Shown: positions 38,284 through 47,181 of the stretch, in pieces
Layout of the letters: each line of letters opens with the position of its first letter
How positions within the stretch are numbered: the stretch's first letter is position 1
Assembly: GCA_024227565.1 (NCBI GenBank)
Contig: JAAEUE010000057.1
Location: 1-57,702, forward strand
Direction of reading: 5' to 3'
Length of the DNA stretch: 57,702 nucleotides
Source of the DNA: Alphaproteobacteria bacterium
GTDB lineage: Bacteria > Pseudomonadota > Alphaproteobacteria > Rhizobiales > CAJQND01
Program-made: the position numbers and the translations under genes
The notes under the pieces: generated by a model
The model's database searches: none
Told to the model about the DNA's origin: nothing
Seen by the model: the letters and a program-made list of their open reading frames with translations, nothing else

Positions 38284-40671
38284 CTATCCGTTGTAGGCAG
38301 GTTTCAAGCTGGCACGGCCACTGAACAGTGTACGGGCAATGTCGATGTGGATGGGATTGTCCAACGCATCGCTCAGCCGATCGGACTTCACAAACGCAAG
38401 AGCGACCGGCTTGCCGACCCGGTAACCAAACGCTGCGGATGTTGTCTGACCGATGATCTCCTTACCAAGATAGACCGGCTCATTGCCGAGCGGAACGCCG
38501 TCGGCATCGTCCAGCAGAATGCTCACGATGGTGTTCGTGATGCCATCGTCTTTGCGCTTTTGCACGGCCGACTTGCCGATAAAGTTCTTCGACCAATCCA
38601 CCGCGAACTCCAACCCGGCCTCAAGGGGTGTCACATCGGTGTCCAGATCGTGACCGTAGGACAAGAAACGCTTCTCGATCCGCATTGCGGTTTGCGCCAG
38701 GGTTCCCGAAGGACGGGCCCCGGCAGCGTAAAGAGCATCATAAATCGCGGCCGCATCTGACGCAGAGCAGGTTAGCTCCCAGCCAGCTTCACCCACGTAG
38801 GACAGCCGGGTGCCGCGCACCGGCTTGCCAGCGATTTCCACTTCGCCATGAGTGAAGAACTTGAGCGCGAGCAAGTCGCCGGCGCCAAGGTCAACTGCAA
38901 TTGGAGCGGCCCGCGGGCCCATCAAACCGATGATCGCCAATTCCTCGGTTTCATCATGAAAAGTTACACGTTCTGTCTCCTGCAACTGACGGTTTAGCCA
39001 AGCCAAATCGCGGCGAATTGAGGCCGAGCCCACATAAAGGCGGTAGTGCTCTTCGCTCAAGCGCAACGCTGTGAGATCGCTCTCAAACCCGCCCCGGTCA
39101 TTCAGCATGCCGGTGTAGATCGCCCGCCCCGGCGCCCGGGCCATATTGTTCGCGCAAACCCGGTTGAGGAACGTTTCAGCATCAGCCCCGCGAACAGCGA
39201 TTTTACCAAAAGTCGACTGATCGAAAATGGCCGCGGCCTGGTGCGCCTGGCGGACTTCGCGGCCCACCTGGCCAAACCAGGGCGGTCTGGCGAAGGTGAG
39301 AGCAGGTTCTTCGGTTTTGCCAAAATAGAGCGGACGTTCCCAGCCATACACTTGCGTGAAGTGCGCGTTCTCCGCCTCCCATTTGGCGTGAAGCGGCGTG
39401 GGGCGCAGGTTTCGGGCCGAGCTATAGTGCCGGCCGGGATAGGTGATCTCATAATGCTTGCCGAGCACTTCAGGTGCTCTTTGCGTGAGCGCCTCAACTG
39501 AATTGTAGCAATCGGGAAAGCGTTTGGGATCCGCCTCATGCAGGTCGGTTGGGGTATGGCCGCGGACGATGCAATGCGCCAGCGCCATGCCCGCACCGCC
39601 GCCGCTGGCAACCCCTATGGAGTTCATCCCGCAACCCAAAAATAGCCCCCTGGTTTCAGCCGCCTCGCCCAACATGAACGAGCTGTCAGGGGTGAAGCTC
39701 TCCGGTCCGTTGAGCAAGGTTTTCACCTCGGCGGTCTCCAAGACCGGCAACCTGTGGAGGGCGTTCAACATCATCGGTTCAAAGTGATCCCAGTCCTCGG
39801 GCAGCAGCTGGAAGGCAAAGTCTTCGCCAAGCTGTTCGGGATCGATGGCTCTGCCCATGGGTTCAAAGCAACCGATCAGCAGCCCGCCGGAATCATCGCG
39901 GATATAAAGATGGGAATCATGGTCGGACAATGTGGGCATGTTGCCGGTGATGCCATCCACCGGCTTGGTCAGGAGGTAGTAATGTTCGCATGGCCACACC
40001 GGCGCGCCAGCGCCGGCCAGCCCGGCAGTTTTGCGGCTCCAAAGGCCTGCGCACACCGCGACGGCTTCACACCTGACGGTGCCTTGAGTGGTTTCCACAC
40101 CAACCACCTTGCCACCCTTCGTGAGAATGCCGGTGACGCCGGTATCTTCGAATATCTTGGCTCCGCAGGCTCTTGCCCCTTTGACCAAGGCGGCACACAG
40201 ATCCGTCGGGCTCACGCGCCCATCTTCCGGTGAGAACACCGCACCCAGCACATCATCCACGTTCATCAACGGCCAGCGTTCCTTGGCCTCGCCCGCTGAG
40301 ACCCAATCAGCCTGCAAGCCAAACAGATGCGCCAGCGCCTCCTGGCGCCGGGTGTGGATCATCCGGTCGTCACTGGTGGCAATGGAGAGCGATCCCTTGT
40401 TTATCCATCCGGTGGCCTGGCCGGTCTCCTCTTCAAGTTGGGAATAGAGCGAGATGGAATAGCGGATGAGCTCAGTCAGGTTGCGCGATGACCGAAGTGC
40501 GCGCACCTGGGCGGCCGAGTGCCAGGTTGTGCCGGATGTGAGTTTGTTGCGCTCAATGAGGACCGCATCGCCCACGCCCTGCTTGGCCAGGTGATAGAGC
40601 GTGGAGCACCCCATGACACCGCCTCCGATGACTACGACGGAGGCATGTTCGGGAAGACTGGAATTGGTCAT
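38284..40671 (-). CDS. FAD-dependent oxidase with GcvT-like domain (dimethylglycine/sarcosine dehydrogenase family)
   Basis: A 795-residue two-part enzyme. The N-terminal half is a DAO-type flavoprotein starting with the dinucleotide fold VVVIGGGVMGCSTLYHLAKQG. KLTSGTTWHSAAQVR is the flavin-attachment region of dimethylglycine and sarcosine dehydrogenases, and W-H is the usual covalent FAD site. The C-terminal half is a GcvT/folate-binding domain (DQSTFGKIAVRGADAETFLNRV, quoted in part, and GEAGWELT). Members demethylate N-methylated glycines or related osmolyte products, passing C1 units to tetrahydrofolate. It probably acts in betaine or choline breakdown. The exact substrate is not readable. 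Confidence 0.85.
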   Translation of the reverse strand: MTNSSLPEHASVVVIGGGVMGCSTLYHLAKQGVGDAVLIERNKLTSGTTWHSAAQVRALRSSRNLTELIRYSISLYSQLEEETGQATGWINKGSLSIATSDDRMIHTRRQEALAHLFGLQADWVSAGEAKERWPLMNVDDVLGAVFSPEDGRVSPTDLCAALVKGARACGAKIFEDTGVTGILTKGGKVVGVETTQGTVRCEAVAVCAGLWSRKTAGLAGAGAPVWPCEHYYLLTKPVDGITGNMPTLSDHDSHLYIRDDSGGLLIGCFEPMGRAIDPEQLGEDFAFQLLPEDWDHFEPMMLNALHRLPVLETAEVKTLLNGPESFTPDSSFMLGEAAETRGLFLGCGMNSIGVASGGGAGMALAHCIVRGHTPTDLHEADPKRFPDCYNSVEALTQRAPEVLGKHYEITYPGRHYSSARNLRPTPLHAKWEAENAHFTQVYGWERPLYFGKTEEPALTFARPPWFGQVGREVRQAHQAAAIFDQSTFGKIAVRGADAETFLNRVCANNMARAPGRAIYTGMLNDRGGFESDLTALRLSEEHYRLYVGSASIRRDLAWLNRQLQETERVTFHDETEELAIIGLMGPRAAPIAVDLGAGDLLALKFFTHGEVEIAGKPVRGTRLSYVGEAGWELTCSASDAAAIYDALYAAGARPSGTLAQTAMRIEKRFLSYGHDLDTDVTPLEAGLEFAVDWSKNFIGKSAVQKRKDDGITNTIVSILLDDADGVPLGNEPVYLGKEIIGQTTSAAFGYRVGKPVALAFVKSDRLSDALDNPIHIDIARTLFSGRASLKPAYNG

Positions 40672-40686
40672 GGGCGGGCCTATGCG

Positions 40687-41490
40687 TCAGCGGCCGACAA
40701 ATTTGGGTTTGCGTTTTTCCACGAACGCCCTGCGGCCCTCGATGTAATCCTCGCTCTCAAAGCAGGCCTTCACCATGCCTTCGATGGTTTTTAGGTCTCT
40801 TTGATCGGGGTCGGCCTCGATTGCAAGTTTGATGGCCTTTACGCAGGCAATTGTCATGGGCGCATTCTCTGCAATCCGGGCTGCATAGTCTTCCACATAG
40901 GCTTCCAGCCCATCGGCCGGCACGACACGGTTGACCAGCCCCATGTCATAGGCTTCGGCTGACGAAAACTGGCGTGCTGTATAGAATATCTCCGTCGCCA
41001 TGGAGGGGCCGACAATGTGGGCAAGCTGTTTGATGCCGTCATAGCCATAACCCAGGCCAAGCTTGGCGGCCGGAACGGCAAACCGCGCACCCTCCTCGCA
41101 AATGCGAATGTCGCAGCAAATCGCCAAGGCAAGCCCGCCGCCAATGCAGTAACCGTTGATCATGGCGATAACCGGTTTGGGGAAGTTCGTGACTGCAGCA
41201 TAAAACCGGCTGTTGGTTTTCTTGTAGTGCTCGATGGCTTCGGGCGTTGAGCGTTCTTGCTCGAATTTGGAGATATCCGCTCCGGCGGCAAACGCCTTGC
41301 CTCCGGCGCCGGAAATCACCAGGAGCCGGGTTTCAGGATCTGCGGCCATCTGTTCAACTAGGTCCGCACCGCCTTGCCACATGTCCAGGCTCAAGGCGTT
41401 GTGACGTTCCGGATTGTTGAGGATAAGGCGGCCCACCGCCCCCTCACGGCCACCAAGAATTTTGCCGCCCGCAATTTCATTCAGTGTCAT
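40687..41490 (-). CDS. Crotonase-fold protein lacking both hydratase glutamates
   Basis: A 267-residue crotonase superfamily protein with a clear oxyanion-hole segment ([11 protein letters not shown]) and GGGLALAICCDIRI. In true hydratases the latter reads GGGCELA, so the first catalytic Glu is Ala here. The second Glu (QPEITLG in the gene at 29479) is also replaced by Ala: VPAAKLGLGYGYDG. It is therefore unlikely to hydrate enoyl-CoA in the standard way. Isomerase, decarboxylase or C-C hydrolase activities of the superfamily are alternatives. It starts 11 bp after a CaiB/BaiF CoA-transferase gene, so the pair probably acts on one CoA thioester. Confidence 0.85.
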   Translation of the reverse strand: MTLNEIAGGKILGGREGAVGRLILNNPERHNALSLDMWQGGADLVEQMAADPETRLLVISGAGGKAFAAGADISKFEQERSTPEAIEHYKKTNSRFYAAVTNFPKPVIAMINGYCIGGGLALAICCDIRICEEGARFAVPAAKLGLGYGYDGIKQLAHIVGPSMATEIFYTARQFSSAEAYDMGLVNRVVPADGLEAYVEDYAARIAENAPMTIACVKAIKLAIEADPDQRDLKTIEGMVKACFESEDYIEGRRAFVEKRKPKFVGR

Positions 41491-41501
41491 TTGTCTATTC
41501 C

Positions 41502-42695
41502 TTAAACCACACCAGCGGCTTCAAACTCATCTATTGCCGCTGCGTCATATCCAAATTCGCCCAACACTTCACGGGTGTGCTGGCCAATGGTTGGCGGCGG
41601 GGCGGTGATCGATGCCTTCGAGCCGCTCAAGGTGATGGGTTGGCCCACCAGCCTGCTCTTCCCGCGTTCCTGGCTGTCCACATCCCAAGCCATGCCGAGA
41701 TGTTGCATCTGCGGATTTTCAAACACCTTGTCGATCGTGTTGATCTCACCACACGGCACGCCAACCCCGTTCAGTGTTTCAACCCAATGGGCTGAGGTTT
41801 GCTGCAGGGTGCACTCATTCAAGATCGCGTTCAGTTCCTGGCGGTTATCGCTACGCGCTTCTGCGCTTGCAAACGCGTCTGCGCGGAGCCTCTGATCTCC
41901 CATATGGTCGCGCAATCGCTCCCACATGGCGCCGCCTGAAGCTGCGATGTTGATGTAACCATCGGACGTTTTGAACACACCCGTCGGGATGGAGGTGGGA
42001 TGATCATTGCCGGCCTGGCCCGGCACATCGCCGTCCATCAGCCAGCGCGCAGCCTGGAAGTCGAGCATGAAGGCTTGAGCTTGCAGCAACGACGACTGCA
42101 CCCATTGACCCTCGCCGGTGCGTTCGCGCTTGAGCAAAGCCAGCATGATGCCTTGGCTTGCCAGCAAGCCTGCACATAAATCGGCGATGGGGATCCCGAC
42201 GCGCATAGGCCCCTGTCCCGGCTCTCCGGTGATGGACATCAGTCCGCCCATGCCTTGCAGAATTTGATCGAACCCGGGTCGGTCGGCCAAGGGGCCATCC
42301 TGGCCAAATCCTGAAATAGAGGCATAGATCAAACCGGGATTGCCCTGCCGCAATGTCTCGTAATCAATGCCCAGGCGGTGTTTCACGCCGGGCCGGTAAT
42401 TCTCCACGATGACGTCTGCCTTGGCGGCCATGCGCTTGAAGATCGCCGCACCCTCGGGGGCCTTAAGGTTCAATGTCATCCCGCGTTTGTTGCGGTGCAG
42501 GTTTTGAAAGTCCGACCCCGCGCGTGGCCCGCCCATTCCGTCTGCGCCGCTTGTGTCTTTTGTGGGTTGCTCGATCTTGATCACGTTGGCGCCCCAATCG
42601 GCCAACTGCCGCGCACAGGTCGGTCCGGCCCGCACGCGCGTAAGATCAAGAACCGTGTAGGGCGTGAGAATATCGCTGGCTGGTTGAAAAGGCAT
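41502..42695 (-). CDS. CaiB/BaiF (class III) CoA-transferase
   Basis: A 397-residue class III CoA-transferase, which moves CoA between carboxylic acids through a covalent aspartyl intermediate. The N-terminus YTVLDLTRVRAGPTCARQLADWGANVIKIEQP (quoted in parts) is typical. The likely catalytic Asp lies in VGIPIADLCAG. The late segment VPCGEINTIDKVFENPQ is shared by the family. It is the first gene of a two-gene unit with the unusual crotonase downstream. The natural acid is unknown; formyl/oxalyl, carnitine-like and succinyl donors are all possible. Confidence 0.88.
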   Translation of the reverse strand: MPFQPASDILTPYTVLDLTRVRAGPTCARQLADWGANVIKIEQPTKDTSGADGMGGPRAGSDFQNLHRNKRGMTLNLKAPEGAAIFKRMAAKADVIVENYRPGVKHRLGIDYETLRQGNPGLIYASISGFGQDGPLADRPGFDQILQGMGGLMSITGEPGQGPMRVGIPIADLCAGLLASQGIMLALLKRERTGEGQWVQSSLLQAQAFMLDFQAARWLMDGDVPGQAGNDHPTSIPTGVFKTSDGYINIAASGGAMWERLRDHMGDQRLRADAFASAEARSDNRQELNAILNECTLQQTSAHWVETLNGVGVPCGEINTIDKVFENPQMQHLGMAWDVDSQERGKSRLVGQPITLSGSKASITAPPPTIGQHTREVLGEFGYDAAAIDEFEAAGVV

Positions 42696-42893
42696 TGTGA
42701 GGTCACCAGATTATGCTGAAGCGTGCAGAGTTGCACCTAAGAACGCCGCCAATTGTTGCCATTTTGCGGCGTGAAAGGCAAATTGCACGATGACGTAATC
42801 GATGGTCATATCGTGCCGTCTGACAAGCCAGACTCCACGGTCGGATATCGCATGCCCAAGCGGCTGGACATGCCGGAGGTTTAGGTCACGGCG

Positions 42894-43802
42894 CTAACCG
42901 GCAACAAGCACCAGCAAGATTGCGCCGACAACCAGAACGATGCCCAAAATTTCAAGCTTGCTCACGGTCTCTTTGAAAAATACCGATGAGGCAATGAAGG
43001 TGAACACCAACTCGATTTGCCCAACAGCACGCACGTGAGCTGCGTTCTCGATCGTAAAGGCTGTGAACCAGCACACTGATCCGAGGACACCCACGATGCT
43101 GACCGCGCCGGCCCAGCGCCAGTTTGTGATGACGCGGCCGATCTCTCCTGGTTCGCGCCACAGCAGATAGACCCCCATGACCACCGTCTGGATGACAATG
43201 CTCACCGCCAGCGAATAGGCGGCGGTCATGGTGATGTTGTCATGGCCCAGCGACAATGTTGCGCCGCGGAAACACACCACGGACGCGCCGAGGAAGACTG
43301 CTGAGGTCAGTCCGATTAACGTCGGCTTTGCGACGAGATTGGCCGTGATGGTCTTGAGTGTGATCGCCGACTGGCCAGCCGACAGAATGACGACACCAAG
43401 CGCGCTCAAGGCGACCGCAACGATTGCGGTCAAGCTCAGTCCGTCGCCCAGAATGAGGGCCCCCAGCGCTGCGATCATTACAAGTTCAAGTTTCGAGAAC
43501 GTTGTGCCCACCGCAAAGTTGCGGAAGGAAAACATCCAAAGAAGGATGACGGTGAAGAGGATCTGCGAGATACCGCCAAGTACGCAGTATATCAGAAATG
43601 TGAGGTTCGGCTCCGGCAGCGGATAGCCGCCAATGGCATTCAGGCCCCAGAGATAAAGCAGGGCGAAGGGCCAGGCGTAGAAAAACCGGGCATAGGCAGC
43701 GCCGGCATTGGAGAGCTTGCCTTTCAGGTATTTCTGCAGCGCTGAACGCAGGTTCTGAAAAAACGCTGCAGCAATTGTGATGGGGATCCAAATCTCAACC
43801 AT
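42894..43802 (-). CDS. EamA/DMT-family membrane transporter
   Basis: A 302-residue inner-membrane protein with about ten hydrophobic segments in two similar halves, as in drug/metabolite exporters of the EamA type. Typical pieces are LGGISQILFTVILLW, the first-half LELVMIAALGALILGDGLS and the second-half VGQIELVFTFIASSVFFKE. The substrate is not predictable. It is divergent from the flavin oxidoreductase gene. Confidence 0.85.
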   Translation of the reverse strand: MVEIWIPITIAAAFFQNLRSALQKYLKGKLSNAGAAYARFFYAWPFALLYLWGLNAIGGYPLPEPNLTFLIYCVLGGISQILFTVILLWMFSFRNFAVGTTFSKLELVMIAALGALILGDGLSLTAIVAVALSALGVVILSAGQSAITLKTITANLVAKPTLIGLTSAVFLGASVVCFRGATLSLGHDNITMTAAYSLAVSIVIQTVVMGVYLLWREPGEIGRVITNWRWAGAVSIVGVLGSVCWFTAFTIENAAHVRAVGQIELVFTFIASSVFFKETVSKLEILGIVLVVGAILLVLVAG

Positions 43803-43911
43803 CGACCCTTCCTAAAGCCTTAAAACGATTAGTCAATTGGCTTGTACAGGCAGGCCAACGCCCGTATCGTTCACGCTTGGCATAAACCTATGGGCAAAAG
43901 AGACAAGACCA

Positions 43912-45006
43912 GTGAGCAAGCTGTTTTCACCAATCCACCTAAGAGAACTTGAGTTGCGCGACCGCATCGTTGTGTCCCCAATGTGCCAGTATCAGGCTGA
44001 TGAGGGAGCCATGAACGACTGGCACCTGATGCATCTGGGTCAGTTGGCTATGGGGGCCGGCGCCCTGTTGTTCACCGAAGCCACCCATGTGTCGGCCCAA
44101 GGGCGGATCAGCCCGAAATGTGCAGGCCTGTGGAATGATGAGCAGCAGGCTGCCATGCAGCGCGTGGTTCAGTTTTGTCAGACCCATGGGGCGGCAAAGC
44201 TGGGCACGCAAATCGCCCATGCCGGGCGCAAGGCTTCCACCAACCCGCCTCTCAACGGCTCTGCCCCGCTAACGGAGGATCAAGGCGCCTGGCAAACGGT
44301 GGGGCCGTCACCAATTGGTTTTGCGCCCGACTGGCATGTGCCTGAAGAACTGGACCGGGCCGGTATGGATCAGGTTAAGCAGGAATTCGTTCAGGCAACG
44401 GTGCGCTCAGACGAGATCGGTTTTGATGTGCTGGAATTGCATGGGGGTCATGGCTATTTGCTCAACCAGTTTTTCTCGCCCCTCTCAAATCAACGCAACG
44501 ACGAATATGGCGGATCGGTCGAAAAGCGGGTCCGCTATCCCCTGGAAGTGTTCGAGGCTGTCCGTGCCGCATGGCCGGCAGAAAAGCCGCTTGGTGTCAG
44601 AATAAGTGCCGTTGACTGGGTGGAAGGTGGCTCCACCGTTGAGGATACGATCGTGTTTTCCCAAGCTTTGCAGGATTTAGGGTGCGATTTCATAGACATA
44701 ACAAGCGGCGGTGTGGACCATCGCCAACAGATCACCACAGAACCTGGGTACCAGGTTGGATTTGCAAGCGCGGTGAAGCAAGAGATCGACATTCCGGTGA
44801 TGGCTGTCGGGCTGATTGTGCGGCCTCAGCAGGCTGAGGAGATCATTGCTGATGGCCATGCGGACTTCGTCATGCTGGCACGCGGCGTGATGGATGATCC
44901 CCATTGGGCCTGGCACGCTGCGCAGGCGCTGGGCGCTGAAACCGTTTATCCGGATCAGTATGCGCGTTGTGCCCCGAAACTATGGCGTGGTGCAGCGCAA
45001 AAGTGA
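43912..45006 (+). CDS. NADH:flavin oxidoreductase (Old Yellow Enzyme, YqjM-like)
   Basis: An FMN-dependent ene-reductase that reduces activated C=C bonds. The likely start is the GTG at 43912 (VSKLFSPIHLRELELRDRIV), giving 364 residues. The YqjM-type Cys near the flavin is seen in SPMCQYQ. AHAGRKAS and ELHGGHGYLLNQFFSPLSNQR hold substrate and FMN residues, and NDEYGGS is the family signature. The end DFVMLARGVMDDPHWAWHAA also fits. Its physiological electron acceptor is unknown. Confidence 0.9.
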   Translation: MSKLFSPIHLRELELRDRIVVSPMCQYQADEGAMNDWHLMHLGQLAMGAGALLFTEATHVSAQGRISPKCAGLWNDEQQAAMQRVVQFCQTHGAAKLGTQIAHAGRKASTNPPLNGSAPLTEDQGAWQTVGPSPIGFAPDWHVPEELDRAGMDQVKQEFVQATVRSDEIGFDVLELHGGHGYLLNQFFSPLSNQRNDEYGGSVEKRVRYPLEVFEAVRAAWPAEKPLGVRISAVDWVEGGSTVEDTIVFSQALQDLGCDFIDITSGGVDHRQQITTEPGYQVGFASAVKQEIDIPVMAVGLIVRPQQAEEIIADGHADFVMLARGVMDDPHWAWHAAQALGAETVYPDQYARCAPKLWRGAAQK

Positions 45007-45106
45007 TCCTTGGTATTATTGCGCTGCAAAAAATGCAGTGCTAGTGTCTACACAACGCGGGGACTACAACACTTTGATTTTTTGGCAACTTTAAGGGGTA
45101 ACGGGC

Positions 45107-46345
45107 TTGCTCTATCATATCTATGAAATGAACCATGCTGCGCTTGCTCCTATGCGCGCTGCAGCAAACGCCAGCCGTTTCTTCTGGAAGAACCCCTTAA
45201 ACCCGCTGTCTGAAACACCGGCCGGCAAAGCTGCGGCCGCGGGCCTGGACATGTTTGAGCGGATCACCCGCCGCTACGGCAAGCCTGAGTTCGGCATTGA
45301 CCAAGTCAGCACGGCCGATGGCGATTTTGCTGTGGAAGAACACGTCGTTTGGTCCAAGCCATTCTGCAATCTTTTGCACTTCAGAAAAACCGACAAGCGC
45401 GACCGATCGCCAGATCAACCCACGATGCTGATCGTTGCGCCCATGTCTGGTCACTATGCGACGCTCCTGCGCGGCACCGTCGAAACCATGCTCACCACCC
45501 ATGATGTGTACATCACCGACTGGGCGGACGCGCGCGATGTGCCACTCGCATTGGGCGGTTTTGATTTAGATGACTATGTTGACTATGTGATTGAAATGTT
45601 TGGGCACCTTGGCCCGAATGCCCACGTGATGGCCGTGTGTCAGCCCTCTGTGCCTGTGCTGGCCGCGATTTCACTCATGTCGGCGTCGAAAGACCCCTGC
45701 CTGCCGGCCACCATGACGCTGATGGGCGGCCCGATTGACACGCGGCGCAACCCGACCGCCGTGAACACGATGTGCGAATCCAGAAATCTCGAGTGGTTTC
45801 GCCGCAATGTGATCAAAAAAGTGCCGTTCCCAAATGCGGGTATGATGCGCGATGTGTATCCCGGATTCTTGCAGCTGACCGGCTTCATGACCATGAACCT
45901 TGACCGCCACCTGAATGCGCACAAGGAACTCTACTGGCATATGGTTGAAGGTGACGGCGACAGCGCGGAAAAGCATGAAGAGTTTTACGACGAGTACATG
46001 TCCGTGATGGACCTGACCGCAGAGTTCTATCTGCAAACCGTCGAAAAGGTGTTCATTGAACACGCATTGCCCAAGGGCACCTTCACGCACCGCGGCAAGT
46101 TGATTGACCCGAGCGCCATCAAGAAGGTTGCCTTGTTCACCGTGGAAGGCGAGCGGGACGATATTTCAGGCGTTGGGCAGACCGAATCGGCCCACGATAT
46201 TTGCGCAAATATCCCCAAATCGAAGAAGCAGCATTATCTTCAGCCGAAAGTAGGCCATTACGGAGTGTTCAACGGCGGTCGGTTCCGCGCGGAAATCGCG
46301 CCCCGGATAACCGAATTCACGTTGACCCACACAAAGGCGTCTTAA
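45107..46345 (+). CDS. phaZ: Intracellular polyhydroxyalkanoate depolymerase
   Basis: A cytosolic enzyme that breaks down stored polyhydroxybutyrate granules. The 412-residue product uses a TTG start with a GGGG site upstream; the conserved MLYHIYEMNHAALAPMRAAA begins there. The nucleophile is the Cys of VCQPSVPVLA, which replaces the Ser lipase box in this family. ADARDVPLALGGFDLDDYVDYV and KVGHYGVFNGGRF, with the His, are further signatures. It implies that the organism stores PHA, although no synthase is in the window. Confidence 0.93.
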   Translation: MLYHIYEMNHAALAPMRAAANASRFFWKNPLNPLSETPAGKAAAAGLDMFERITRRYGKPEFGIDQVSTADGDFAVEEHVVWSKPFCNLLHFRKTDKRDRSPDQPTMLIVAPMSGHYATLLRGTVETMLTTHDVYITDWADARDVPLALGGFDLDDYVDYVIEMFGHLGPNAHVMAVCQPSVPVLAAISLMSASKDPCLPATMTLMGGPIDTRRNPTAVNTMCESRNLEWFRRNVIKKVPFPNAGMMRDVYPGFLQLTGFMTMNLDRHLNAHKELYWHMVEGDGDSAEKHEEFYDEYMSVMDLTAEFYLQTVEKVFIEHALPKGTFTHRGKLIDPSAIKKVALFTVEGERDDISGVGQTESAHDICANIPKSKKQHYLQPKVGHYGVFNGGRFRAEIAPRITEFTLTHTKAS

Positions 46346-46413
46346 GCGCTACTGTTGGCGCTGACTTTCAGGCATTGTCTGTTGATCTGCGATTGATTCG
46401 GATGTGAGCCTGG

Positions 46414-47181
46414 ATGACCCTGGCAGCTTTGCGAAAATTGATTGAGCCCGGTTCGACTGGGCAGCCGGGCAGCGCGTCATTGCTGGTGGACGGCACCGAC
46501 CTGCCGGTCACCTTCAAACGCAACGCGCAAGCACGTCGCATTATCCTGCGGATGAACCCAAAAGGCGAAGGCGTTTTGTTGACCGTTCCGCCGGGAACGA
46601 CGCAGCGCGAAGCACTGAGCTTTGCCATGTCCCAGAAGGCCTGGATTGCGGCCCGGCTTAAACGCACCCCCGACACGGTCGGGTTCGCCGATGGCATACA
46701 GCTGCCTTTAAGGGGCAGCCTGCATTCGGTCTGTCACAAACAAGTGCCACGCCGAACGGTTTGGAGCGTAGAGGCCAATGAACCAGATGCCCTGCCGACC
46801 TTATATGTATCTGGACGGATTGAGCATTTGCCCCGCAGGTTGAAAGACTGGCTAAAGGCACAAGCGCGCGCCGACCTGACAGAAGCAACTGAACATTATG
46901 CCCGCGAGATGGGGCTCAAATACTCCCGAATGTCAATCCGCGATCAATCCAGCCGGTGGGGATCATGTTCATCAACCGGCGCGTTGTCCTATTCCTGGCG
47001 CCTGATTCTAGCGCCTGCGAATGTGTTGGATTATGTCGCCGCGCACGAAGTGGCCCATTTGGCCGAAATGAACCATGGCCCGGCATTTTGGAGACTTGTT
47101 GAGCGCCACTGCCCGCAGACGAAAAGTGCCCGTCATTGGCTTAAACAACACGGTCGTGATCTGCACCGTTACGGTGCTTAG
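46414..47181 (+). CDS. YgjP/DUF45-type zinc metallopeptidase
   Basis: A 255-residue protein of the SprT-like DUF45 (YgjP) family. The N-terminal half is a beta-rich region (VTFKRNAQARRIILRMNPKG). The C-terminal half has SSRWGSCSSTGALSYSWRLILAP and the zinc motif HEVAHLAEMNHGPAFW, where HExxH and a later His bind zinc. The cellular substrate is not established. Its stop overlaps the end of the convergent PBP gene by four bases. Confidence 0.9.
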   Translation: MTLAALRKLIEPGSTGQPGSASLLVDGTDLPVTFKRNAQARRIILRMNPKGEGVLLTVPPGTTQREALSFAMSQKAWIAARLKRTPDTVGFADGIQLPLRGSLHSVCHKQVPRRTVWSVEANEPDALPTLYVSGRIEHLPRRLKDWLKAQARADLTEATEHYAREMGLKYSRMSIRDQSSRWGSCSSTGALSYSWRLILAPANVLDYVAAHEVAHLAEMNHGPAFWRLVERHCPQTKSARHWLKQHGRDLHRYGA

